Shown here piece by piece: positions 22,873 to 29,071 of a stretch of 29,071 nucleotides of DNA; the stretch's first letter is position 1, and each line of letters starts with the position of its first letter. The DNA is taken from positions 1 through 29,071 of the forward strand of contig CALFYS010000123.1 in assembly GCA_937952245.1 (NCBI GenBank), read 5' to 3'. A program made the translations under genes and the position numbers. The DNA is from an uncultured Alphaproteobacteria bacterium (lineage in GTDB: Bacteria > Pseudomonadota > Alphaproteobacteria > Puniceispirillales > UBA1172). The notes beneath the pieces were generated by a model. The model did no database searches, was not told where the DNA came from, and worked only from the letters and a program-made list of their open reading frames with translations.

Positions 22873-24744
22873 ATGAAACCGATGAGCGCAACAAAATATG
22901 ACATTTTGGTGGTGGGCGGCGGCCATGCTGGGGTGGAAGCAGCAGCGGCGGCGGCACGGATGGGGGCCAAAACCGCCCTGATCACCATGTCGAAAGCCAC
23001 GATTGGCGAAATGTCCTGCAACCCTGCCATTGGCGGCTTGGGCAAAGGCCATTTGGTGCGCGAAATTGATGCCATGGATGGCTTGATGGGGCGGGCGATT
23101 GACCGGTCGGGTATTCAGTTCAGGATGCTGAACAAATCGCGGGGGCCCGCGGTTCAAGGCCCGCGCGCGCAAGCTGACCGCAAGCTCTATCGTGAGGCGA
23201 TCCAGCAGTTTTTATCCGAAACCGAAAACCTTGATATTATTGAGGCGGCGGTCGGTGATATTGAGGTCACAGATGGCCAGCTTTCCGGCCTCATCACCGA
23301 AGATGGGCAGGTTTTTCACGCCGCTTGCGCGGTGCTGACGACAGGGACATTCCTTGGCGGGATCATCCATTTGGGGGCTGAACGCAATCAAGCGGGGCGT
23401 TTCGGCGAAGCGCCATCCAATATGCTGGCCAAACGGTTGCGCGATCCGGCTTTGGCCTTGCCCATGGCACGGCTGAAAACAGGGACACCCGCTCGGCTTG
23501 ATGGGCGGACGATTGATTGGGCGCAATTGGATATGCAGCCCGCGGATAACCCGCCGGTGCCATTTTCCACCCTTAATGATAAAATTACCGTCCCGCAAAT
23601 TGAATGTGGGATTACCCGCACCACCGCTGAAACCCACCGGATTATCGCTGATTCCATCCATTTATCGGCGGTTTATTCAGGGCAAATCGAAGGCACAGGG
23701 CCGCGCTATTGCCCCTCTATTGAAGATAAAGTTGTCCGTTTCGCCGATCGGACATCGCATCAGGTGTTTTTAGAACCTGAAGGGCTGGATGACCCCACGG
23801 TTTATCCCAATGGCATTTCCACCAGCCTGCCGCGTGATGTTCAGGATGCCATGATCAAAACCATCCCTGGCTTGGAAAACGCGGCGATTTTCCGTTATGG
23901 CTATGCGATTGAATATGATTGCATTGACCCAAGGGCGCTCACCCGTCAATTGGAATTAAAGGCCATCCCCGGCCTGTTCCTCGCGGGGCAGATCAATGGC
24001 ACCACCGGATATGAAGAAGCCGCCGCCCAAGGCTTGATGGCAGGGGCGAATGCCGCTTTGAAAGCCTCCGGCCAAACCGAGCCGTTTATTCTGGATCGCG
24101 CGGATGCCTATACCGGCGTAATGATTGATGATTTGATCACTCGCGGCGCGCCTGAACCCTACCGAATGTTCACCTCAAGGGCGGAATATCGCTTGTTGCT
24201 GCGGGCGGATAATGCCGATCAACGTTTGACCGAAAAAGCGGTGGCCATCGGCCTTGTGGGCGAAACTCGCCGCCAACATTGGACAGAAAAGAAACACGCC
24301 CTGAAAGAAGGGCGGCAGATGTTGGATGACCTGACCGCTAAACCCCATCAATTAACCGCCCATGATCTGCCCGTTACCCGCGATGGTCGTCGGCAAAGCG
24401 CGGCGGATCTCTTGGCGCGTGATGGCATTGGCATGGCACGGTTGATCCCGCTTTGGCCTGAATTGGATCAAATTCCCATGATGATCCGCTCTCAATTGGA
24501 AGTGGATTGCCGTTATCGCGGCTATGTTCAACGGCAACAGGCGGATATTGATGTCCTGCGCCGTGATGATGCGCTGATGATTCCATCCGATACCAATTAT
24601 GCAGAAATTGGCGGGTTATCGGCGGAAAGTATTGATATTCTCTCTCGCCATAAGCCTGAAACCATTGGCCAAGCGACTCGATTGCCCGGGTTAACCCCCG
24701 CGGCGGTTGTGGCCGTTATTCGATATTTGCGGCGAGCGGCTTAA
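22873..24744 (+). CDS. mnmG: tRNA uridine-34 modification enzyme MnmG
   Basis: This 623-residue FAD enzyme is the partner of MnmE in making cmnm5U34 in tRNA. The N-terminal dinucleotide fold is YDILVVGGGHAGVEAA. The signature blocks GEMSCNPAIGGLGKGHLVREIDAMDG and RGPAVQGPRAQADR follow, and the C-terminal tRNA-binding region carries MFTSRAEYRLLLRADNADQRLT. I chose ATG 22873; ATG 22882 (MSATKYDILVV) is equally plausible, while the longer frame from TTG 22831 adds atypical residues. It is separated from mnmE by 131 bases and from rsmG by one. Length is normal. Confidence 0.97.
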   Translation: MKPMSATKYDILVVGGGHAGVEAAAAAARMGAKTALITMSKATIGEMSCNPAIGGLGKGHLVREIDAMDGLMGRAIDRSGIQFRMLNKSRGPAVQGPRAQADRKLYREAIQQFLSETENLDIIEAAVGDIEVTDGQLSGLITEDGQVFHAACAVLTTGTFLGGIIHLGAERNQAGRFGEAPSNMLAKRLRDPALALPMARLKTGTPARLDGRTIDWAQLDMQPADNPPVPFSTLNDKITVPQIECGITRTTAETHRIIADSIHLSAVYSGQIEGTGPRYCPSIEDKVVRFADRTSHQVFLEPEGLDDPTVYPNGISTSLPRDVQDAMIKTIPGLENAAIFRYGYAIEYDCIDPRALTRQLELKAIPGLFLAGQINGTTGYEEAAAQGLMAGANAALKASGQTEPFILDRADAYTGVMIDDLITRGAPEPYRMFTSRAEYRLLLRADNADQRLTEKAVAIGLVGETRRQHWTEKKHALKEGRQMLDDLTAKPHQLTAHDLPVTRDGRRQSAADLLARDGIGMARLIPLWPELDQIPMMIRSQLEVDCRYRGYVQRQQADIDVLRRDDALMIPSDTNYAEIGGLSAESIDILSRHKPETIGQATRLPGLTPAAVVAVIRYLRRAA

Positions 24745-24745
24745 C

Positions 24746-25384
24746 ATGACCACCTCTATTTTTGACGCTGAAAGTGTGTATCAGCAGTTGGATGTTTCAC
24801 GTGAAACATTTGAACGGCTCGAAAAATACGTTGCGATTCTCAACAAATGGCAAAAATCCATCAATCTGGTCAGCAATAAAACCCTGCCTGAGGTTTGGCA
24901 TCGGCATATATTGGATTCGGCGCAAATCTTCCCTTATACCGGTGATGCCCAGACAAAAATCATGGATATTGGGTCAGGCGCGGGTTTGCCCGGGTTGATC
25001 CTTGCGATCATGCGGCATGGACAATGGGGCGATGATGCCGCGCCGGTGACATTGGTCGAATCAGATGAACGGAAATGTGCTTTTTTGGGCATGGCGGCGC
25101 AAGAAACAGGGGTAAAGATTAAAATCAAAAACACGCGATTGGAAACCCTGCCGCCGTTATATCCTGATGTGATCACCGCCCGCGCCCTTGCCACGGTTGA
25201 AACTTTGCTGGATTGGACAAAACCGCAACATCACGCGGGCTTAAATTGTGTGTTTTTAAAAGGCGCGCAGGCCGAAGAAGAATTGACCTGCTTGAAAGAA
25301 ACGCCCAATATCAAAATTGATAAAAAGCAAAGTCTGACCAGCCCAGATGGCGTTATTCTTTGCCTTTCAGGTTTTGCAGATTAA
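24746..25384 (+). CDS. rsmG: 16S rRNA (guanine-527-N7)-methyltransferase RsmG
   Basis: This 212-residue Rossmann methyltransferase modifies G527 in the 530 loop of 16S rRNA; loss causes low-level streptomycin resistance in other bacteria. The family segment ILNKWQKSINLVSNKTLPEVWHRHILDS (about 31-58) and the SAM loop DIGSGAGLPG (74-83) are clear. Residues 17-21, VSRET, are encoded by a perfect parS site. The ATG at 24746 is one base after the mnmG stop; the longer frame lies inside mnmG. The late region around VITARALA is conserved. Confidence 0.97.
   Translation: MTTSIFDAESVYQQLDVSRETFERLEKYVAILNKWQKSINLVSNKTLPEVWHRHILDSAQIFPYTGDAQTKIMDIGSGAGLPGLILAIMRHGQWGDDAAPVTLVESDERKCAFLGMAAQETGVKIKIKNTRLETLPPLYPDVITARALATVETLLDWTKPQHHAGLNCVFLKGAQAEEELTCLKETPNIKIDKKQSLTSPDGVILCLSGFAD
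24793..24808. other. parS: parS centromere site within rsmG
   Basis: A second perfect TGTTTCACGTGAAACA lies in the first 65 bases of rsmG, 7.1 kb from the putative origin and 0.6 kb upstream of parA. It encodes VSRET. parS within rsmG/gidB next to parAB is a known arrangement in bacteria. Confidence 0.96.
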
Positions 25385-25428
25385 AATAACGACGATATTT
25401 TCAATAATATTTTCAAGGATTTAAAATA
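25381..25428 (+). repeat. Nested direct repeats upstream of parA
   Basis: ATATTTTCAA occurs at 25395-25404 and 25407-25416, with a twelve-base period. TTAAAATA flanks the pair at 25381-25388 and 25421-25428. They fill the 46-base rsmG-parA gap. A control site for parAB is possible; simple AT-rich repetition is the alternative. Confidence 0.4.
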
Positions 25429-25430
25429 CC

Positions 25431-26207
25431 ATGCCCGCAAGAATAATCGCTGTCACCAATCAGAAAGGCGGCGTTGGAAAAACCACCACAACGGTCAATT
25501 TAGCCACAGCATTGGCGGCATCAAAACGGCGGGTTCTGGTGATTGATGCTGACCCGCAAGGCAACGCCAGCACGGGTTTTGGCCTTGAGATGGAAGACCG
25601 CCAGCATGATCTCTATCAATTGATGAGCGGCGCGATTAGCATTGATGCGGCTATCCACCCTAGTTTGGTCAAAGGCTTGATGGTGATTCCCTCAACGGGC
25701 GATTTATCCGCCATTGAAATTGAGCTTTCCGATTATGAAGACCGTGAATATCGCCTGAAGGCCATTATTGACGAAGTGATCGATGATTATGACTATATTT
25801 TCATTGATTGCCCGCCGTCTTTGGGGCTGTTGACGGTCAACGCCTTATCCGCCGCCGATGCCGCCATGGTGCCGTTGCAATGTGAATATTATGCCTTAGA
25901 AGGCCTATCGCAATTGATGAAAACGATTGAAGCGGTGCGCAATGGGCTTAATCCTGATTTGGTGCTGCAAGGTGTTGTCCTGACCATGTATGATCGCCGG
26001 AATCGACTCTCTGATTTGGTGGCCAATGATGTGCGCCAGCATTTAGGCCCCTTGGTCTATACCACGATTATCCCCAGAAATGTGCGGGTTTCAGAAGCGC
26101 CATCCTATGGCAAACCTGTATTGCTCTATGACCTCGATTGTCCGGGGTCAAAAGCGTATATCGCCTTGGCCGGCGAAGTGATTAAACAAGAAGGACAAGC
26201 CGCATGA
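25431..26207 (+). CDS. parA: Chromosome-partitioning ATPase ParA
   Basis: This 258-residue Walker ATPase binds nucleoid DNA as an ATP dimer and moves ParB-parS complexes during segregation. The deviant Walker A KGGVGKTTT (12-20) carries the signature Lys12 and catalytic-loop Lys17. The A' motif DADPQGNAS and Walker B YIFIDCPPSLGLL follow, with the C-terminal VVLTMYDRRNRLS segment. It lacks the N-terminal helix-turn-helix of plasmid type Ia ParA, so it is a chromosomal-type protein. Its stop overlaps parB as ATGA. It is distinguished from MinD and Soj-like orphans by this parB partner and the nearby parS sites. Confidence 0.98.
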   Translation: MPARIIAVTNQKGGVGKTTTTVNLATALAASKRRVLVIDADPQGNASTGFGLEMEDRQHDLYQLMSGAISIDAAIHPSLVKGLMVIPSTGDLSAIEIELSDYEDREYRLKAIIDEVIDDYDYIFIDCPPSLGLLTVNALSAADAAMVPLQCEYYALEGLSQLMKTIEAVRNGLNPDLVLQGVVLTMYDRRNRLSDLVANDVRQHLGPLVYTTIIPRNVRVSEAPSYGKPVLLYDLDCPGSKAYIALAGEVIKQEGQAA

Positions 26208-27169
26208 CCAAAAAACCAAGCGCAACATCAGCCAAAAAATCAACGGGCAAGCCCGCAACTAAAGGCTTGGGCAAAGGTCTTTCCGCGCTGTTAGGGGATA
26301 AAGCCGCGATTAACGCGGTGGGCGGCTCTGATTTATCGCAGCCTAACCGGAACCAAGCGCAACCGTCAGCCCCATCTCAAGATCAATCGGGGCAAACGGG
26401 CGCTCAAAACCTTCCGATTGAACAAATTTCCAGCGGTCTTTATCAGCCGCGTGATGTTTTTGATGAAGATGCTTTGAATGATCTGGCCGAAAGCATCAAA
26501 AACCATGGGATTGTTCAGCCGCTATTGGTACGACCAAAGGCCAAAGGGTCAAAAGGTACGAGTTTTGAGCTGATCGCCGGTGAACGCCGCTGGCGTGCCG
26601 CCCAAAAAGCAGGGCTTCATACTGTCCCTTGCGTGATTCGTGACGCCGATGATCAAATGGCGGCGGAAATCGCCATGATCGAAAATATTCAGCGCCGTGA
26701 TTTGAGCGTGATCGAAGAGGCGGAAGGCTATCGCCGCCTGATCGAAGAATTTTCCTATACCCAAGATGCTTTGGCGAAAGTTATTGGCAAATCCCGCAGT
26801 CATTTGGCCAATACCATGCGGTTGTTGCAATTGCCCGATGATGTTCGCCAGCATTTGAAATCAGGCACGTTGACCCCGGGGCAAACCCGCCCGCTGGTGG
26901 GGCGTGATGATGCCGCGGCTTTGGCCAGCCAGATTCTGAACAAAGGGTTGAGCGCGCGGCAGGTTGAAAAATTAGTGGCGGCACAAGATCGCCCGCCGAA
27001 AGAACAACCGGTTAAAGATACCAATCTTGTCGCTCTTGAAGATGAATTGGCCAGCACCACCGGTCTTGATGTTACCGTGACGGTTAAGAATCAAGGCGGG
27101 GTGATCAGCATCAAATATGAAGACCTTGATCAATTTGATGCCATCATCAACAGGTTAAAAAACCAATAA
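26204..27169 (+). CDS. parB: Chromosome-partitioning protein ParB
   Basis: This 321-residue protein is a parS-binding CTPase clamp. The N-terminal tail is Lys/Thr/Ser-rich and contains KGLGKGLSALLGD (20-32), a segment shared by alphaproteobacterial ParB proteins that contacts ParA. The CTP-binding motifs include GERRWRAA (126-133) and MIENIQRRDLS (about 148-158). The helix-turn-helix is near 175-197 (QDALAKVIGKSRSHLANTMRLL), and the C-terminal 50 residues form the dimer domain. A Gln/Ser-rich linker occupies about 45-67. AAGGA lies nine bases before the ATG. The two parS sites in this window are its expected targets. Confidence 0.98.
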   Translation: MTKKPSATSAKKSTGKPATKGLGKGLSALLGDKAAINAVGGSDLSQPNRNQAQPSAPSQDQSGQTGAQNLPIEQISSGLYQPRDVFDEDALNDLAESIKNHGIVQPLLVRPKAKGSKGTSFELIAGERRWRAAQKAGLHTVPCVIRDADDQMAAEIAMIENIQRRDLSVIEEAEGYRRLIEEFSYTQDALAKVIGKSRSHLANTMRLLQLPDDVRQHLKSGTLTPGQTRPLVGRDDAAALASQILNKGLSARQVEKLVAAQDRPPKEQPVKDTNLVALEDELASTTGLDVTVTVKNQGGVISIKYEDLDQFDAIINRLKNQ

Positions 27170-27173
27170 TATC

Positions 27174-27189
27174 AATAAGATAACTTATT
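27174..27189. terminator. Possible bidirectional terminator between parB and holA
   Basis: AATAAG (27174-27179) and CTTATT (27184-27189) form a six-pair stem with a four-base loop, in the 18-base gap between the convergent stops and just into holA's stop codon. It is AT-rich and weak. Confidence 0.35.
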
Positions 27190-28207
27190 ATCGCTTAACG
27201 GCAATCGCCAAGGCGGTCAAGGCTTGGGCGGCGGCGGTTTGCGCTGAAATTCCATGCCTTGATTGTTGTTCGGCTTCGATCAAACGATCAATGGCACGGC
27301 GGCAACGTGGCGCCGACCAATGCTGTAAGTGGCTTTCAACCAAGCGCTTTTCATTGAAAAAAACAGGTGGCCTGACGCTGTTCATGGCTTGATCACGGGG
27401 CAAACCTGTTTCCATGGCGGCAGAAATGCGGAATAACCGCTGAAAATAAAACTGCCCTGACCGCAGAACCTGTTCGCCCGCGATGGCATTTTGTTCAAGC
27501 CGCGCCAAGGCGGTGCTGAGCCCTTTGAGATTTCCACTGGCGGCGGCGTGAATAGCATCATTCACCGTAACATCAGCGCCATCCCCCAAAGCGTGTTGCA
27601 CTTGGTCTAAGGTTAAATGCCCATCTTGCCCCGCAAGAATGACAAGTTTATCAATCTCACTGCGGCTCGCCATGCGATCTGCCCCAAGATGGGCGGTGAT
27701 ATAAGCCAGAACATCACGATCCGCGCGAATATTATATTGGCGGAACAACTCTCCTGCCAATTGACCCAGAGATTGGTTGTTATCGGCGTAACACCCAAGG
27801 GCAGCAGCTTCATTGGATTGTTCAAACAGTTTAACCAAGGCTGATTTGGTGTTGAGATCATCAGCGCCCGTTAAAATAACAATGCTTTCAGGGGGCGGTG
27901 ATGCCAGCAGGTTTTTGCACGCGGCCAACCCGCTAGAGCCAATGCGATCAACCCTGACCAACCTGATCCCCCCCATGGGCGGCATGGCCCCGGCGCTATC
28001 AATTAATATGGTGGGGTCTTTGGCAATAGCGTCACCATCAAGGCTGGTCACACAAAAAGGGTCATTAATATCAGGCACATAGCGTTCAGCAAGCTGGCGG
28101 CTGCGCTCATTGATCATGCCGCGGTCATGGCCGTAAAGAAGAATAGAACAAATGTCTTGAGGCGGGTTGGCCAGAAACGGGTCTATGCCACGGCCACTGA
28201 TTTTCAT
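27188..28207 (-). CDS. holA: DNA polymerase III delta subunit
   Basis: This 339-residue protein is the clamp-loader delta subunit, which opens the beta clamp. The family pattern is visible: LLYGHDRGMINERSRQL near residue 23, and the segment IVILTGADDLNTKSALVKLFEQ near 110. The C-terminal helical domain contains EQNAIAGEQVLRSGQFYFQRLFR. Domain order (clamp-binding, lid, collar) and length match alphaproteobacterial HolA. The Walker A is degenerate, as expected, because delta does not hydrolyse ATP. The ATG overlaps the lptE stop as ATGA, within a leuS-lptE-holA transcript. Confidence 0.95.
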   Translation of the reverse strand: MKISGRGIDPFLANPPQDICSILLYGHDRGMINERSRQLAERYVPDINDPFCVTSLDGDAIAKDPTILIDSAGAMPPMGGIRLVRVDRIGSSGLAACKNLLASPPPESIVILTGADDLNTKSALVKLFEQSNEAAALGCYADNNQSLGQLAGELFRQYNIRADRDVLAYITAHLGADRMASRSEIDKLVILAGQDGHLTLDQVQHALGDGADVTVNDAIHAAASGNLKGLSTALARLEQNAIAGEQVLRSGQFYFQRLFRISAAMETGLPRDQAMNSVRPPVFFNEKRLVESHLQHWSAPRCRRAIDRLIEAEQQSRHGISAQTAAAQALTALAIAVKR

Positions 28208-28668
28208 GATTGAGACTGTTGGTGGTTAAAGTACACCAGCAACCGCTGATAAATCTTTTGCGCCAGGTTAAGGCTTAACCGCTCTTCGGCATGGATAAAG
28301 GCTTGTTCTTCACCAAATTCAGATGAAACCGCGCCGATTGAAACCGAAGACGACACGGATTTACTGATGATAATTTCACCTTTGGTTTGATCATACACCG
28401 TATATTTAATGGTCATGCCCATGCTGCTGCTGCCACGGGAAGAAGAAATTCGCGCAGAAAGATCATATCGAGAATCACCTTGCGGCTTCATCAAGCGATC
28501 AATTTCCTGACGAAACAATTGTTCCGCCCGCCCATTGGATGTTTTGACATTGATGCTGCTGATTTCTGAATAGGTTTCATCATCAATGGTGGTGACACAG
28601 GCGGTCAATGCCATTGTTGCGACAATGGACATCATCAGAAAAGTTGAAATCTTTTTAAGCAACAACAT
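28204..28668 (-). CDS. lptE: LPS-assembly lipoprotein LptE
   Basis: This 154-residue outer-membrane lipoprotein has a signal peptide of about 23 residues ending in the lipobox LTAC (Cys24). The rest is a Ser-rich alpha/beta domain with an A-E-R-L-S-L-N-L-A-x-K-I-Y-Q-R-L helix near the end, typical of the LptE/RlpB family that plugs the LptD channel. Sequence similarity in the family is low, so the call rests mainly on position: leuS-lptE-holA is a conserved order. I chose ATG 28668, with AGGA six bases upstream; the frame to 28692 needs a TTG. It overlaps leuS by 14 bases and holA by four. Confidence 0.9.
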   Translation of the reverse strand: MLLLKKISTFLMMSIVATMALTACVTTIDDETYSEISSINVKTSNGRAEQLFRQEIDRLMKPQGDSRYDLSARISSSRGSSSMGMTIKYTVYDQTKGEIIISKSVSSSVSIGAVSSEFGEEQAFIHAEERLSLNLAQKIYQRLLVYFNHQQSQS

Positions 28669-29071
28669 TAACAATCCTATTCGGGACAACAATCACCTTC
28701 TTTGGTGTTTGTCCATCCAGTATCTTCTGAACCGCGGGCAATGCAAGCGCCAATTCTTCGGCTACAGATTTATCACTATCAGGGGCAATATCAATTGTTC
28801 CTCTGAGTTTACCATTGACCTGAACGCCGATGCTAATGGTTTCTTCGACCAACCAATCGGGATCAGCCTCTGGCCAAGACCGTTCGGCAATCATTTGATT
28901 ATGGCCCAGATTTTCCCAAATCTCTTCGGCGATATGCGGAGCGATAGGGGCCATCAATTGCACAAGGGTTTCAAGGGCAAAACGGCGTGCCCAATCTTGG
29001 GAAACACTATCACCTTTGGCATCGGTGATGCTGTTGGACAGCGAATAAAGCGCGGCAACACAGCGGTTAAA
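28655..29071 (-). CDS. leuS: Leucyl-tRNA synthetase, C-terminal part (cut by window edge)
   Basis: The frame is open from the right edge to the TAA at 28655, encoding the last 138 residues. They match the anticodon-binding helical domain (LMAPIAPHIAEEIWENLG) and the C-terminal domain (ISIGVQVNGKLRGTIDI...VPNRIVNVVA) of LeuRS, which charges tRNA-Leu. No in-frame ATG that could be the gene start is in the window; the open frame continues left of LMAPIAP as SQDWARRFALETLVQ. The start and catalytic core lie outside. It is followed by overlapping lptE. Confidence 0.97.
   Translation of the reverse strand, partial: FNRCVAALYSLSNSITDAKGDSVSQDWARRFALETLVQLMAPIAPHIAEEIWENLGHNQMIAERSWPEADPDWLVEETISIGVQVNGKLRGTIDIAPDSDKSVAEELALALPAVQKILDGQTPKKVIVVPNRIVNVVA

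Noticed and set aside
1..29071. CRISPR arrays, tRNA/rRNA genes, IS elements, toxin-antitoxin or phage genes
   Set aside because: No spaced direct repeats, cloverleaf sequence, transposase, integrase or toxin-like frame was seen; the window is core chromosomal.

Overview
The window is a gene-dense bacterial chromosome segment carrying 35 protein-coding genes, one of them cut by the right edge. No tRNA, rRNA, CRISPR array, insertion sequence or phage gene was seen. The organism is almost certainly an alphaproteobacterium. The evidence is hemE beside a DnaA-box-rich non-coding region, the run hemE-hemJ-rho-mnmE-mnmG-rsmG-parA-parB, the opposite arm ppsR-maf-coaE-dnaQ-secB-fxsA-Tim44-Smr, and rsmI-yraN-gshB-yifB. 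Moderate base composition and tight packing would fit a marine SAR116/Rhodospirillales-like lineage, but that narrower placement is only inference.

Layout. 1-2994 (+): rsmI, yraN, a BON-domain lipoprotein and gshB. 2996-8674 (-): a histidine operon read hisB-hisH-GNAT-hisA-hisF-hisE, then a HIT hydrolase and the Mg-chelatase-like ATPase yifB. 8821-13264 (-): Tim44-like protein, lutA-lutB-lutC, Smr-domain protein and an XRE regulator. 13502-14563 (+): fxsA and secB. 14572-17465 (-): ppsR, maf, coaE and dnaQ, read away from the origin. 17466-17807: the likely chromosomal replication origin. 17808-20656 (+): hemE, hemJ and rho. 20685-21176 (-): ogt. 21344-27169 (+): mnmE, mnmG, rsmG, parA and parB. 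27188-29071 (-): leuS (3' end), lptE and holA.

How it fits together. This is an origin/centromere neighbourhood. Genes on both flanks of 17466-17807 are read outward. Two perfect 16-bp parS palindromes lie 3.4 and 7.1 kb to its right, inside ogt and rsmG, and the parA-parB genes that act on them are 0.6 kb beyond the second. Other functions are housekeeping: tRNA wobble modification (mnmE/mnmG), rRNA methylation (rsmI, rsmG), heme synthesis (hemE/hemJ), replication (dnaQ, holA), envelope and secretion (secB, lptE, BON protein), cofactor and glutathione synthesis (coaE, gshB) and histidine synthesis.

The unusual points are a GNAT acetyltransferase translationally coupled to hisA inside the his operon, lutABC occupying the place where many relatives carry mltA, a reverse-oriented ogt that carries a parS site, and several unexplained inverted or tandem repeats in divergent intergenic regions. 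I saw no convincing new defence or mobile system.
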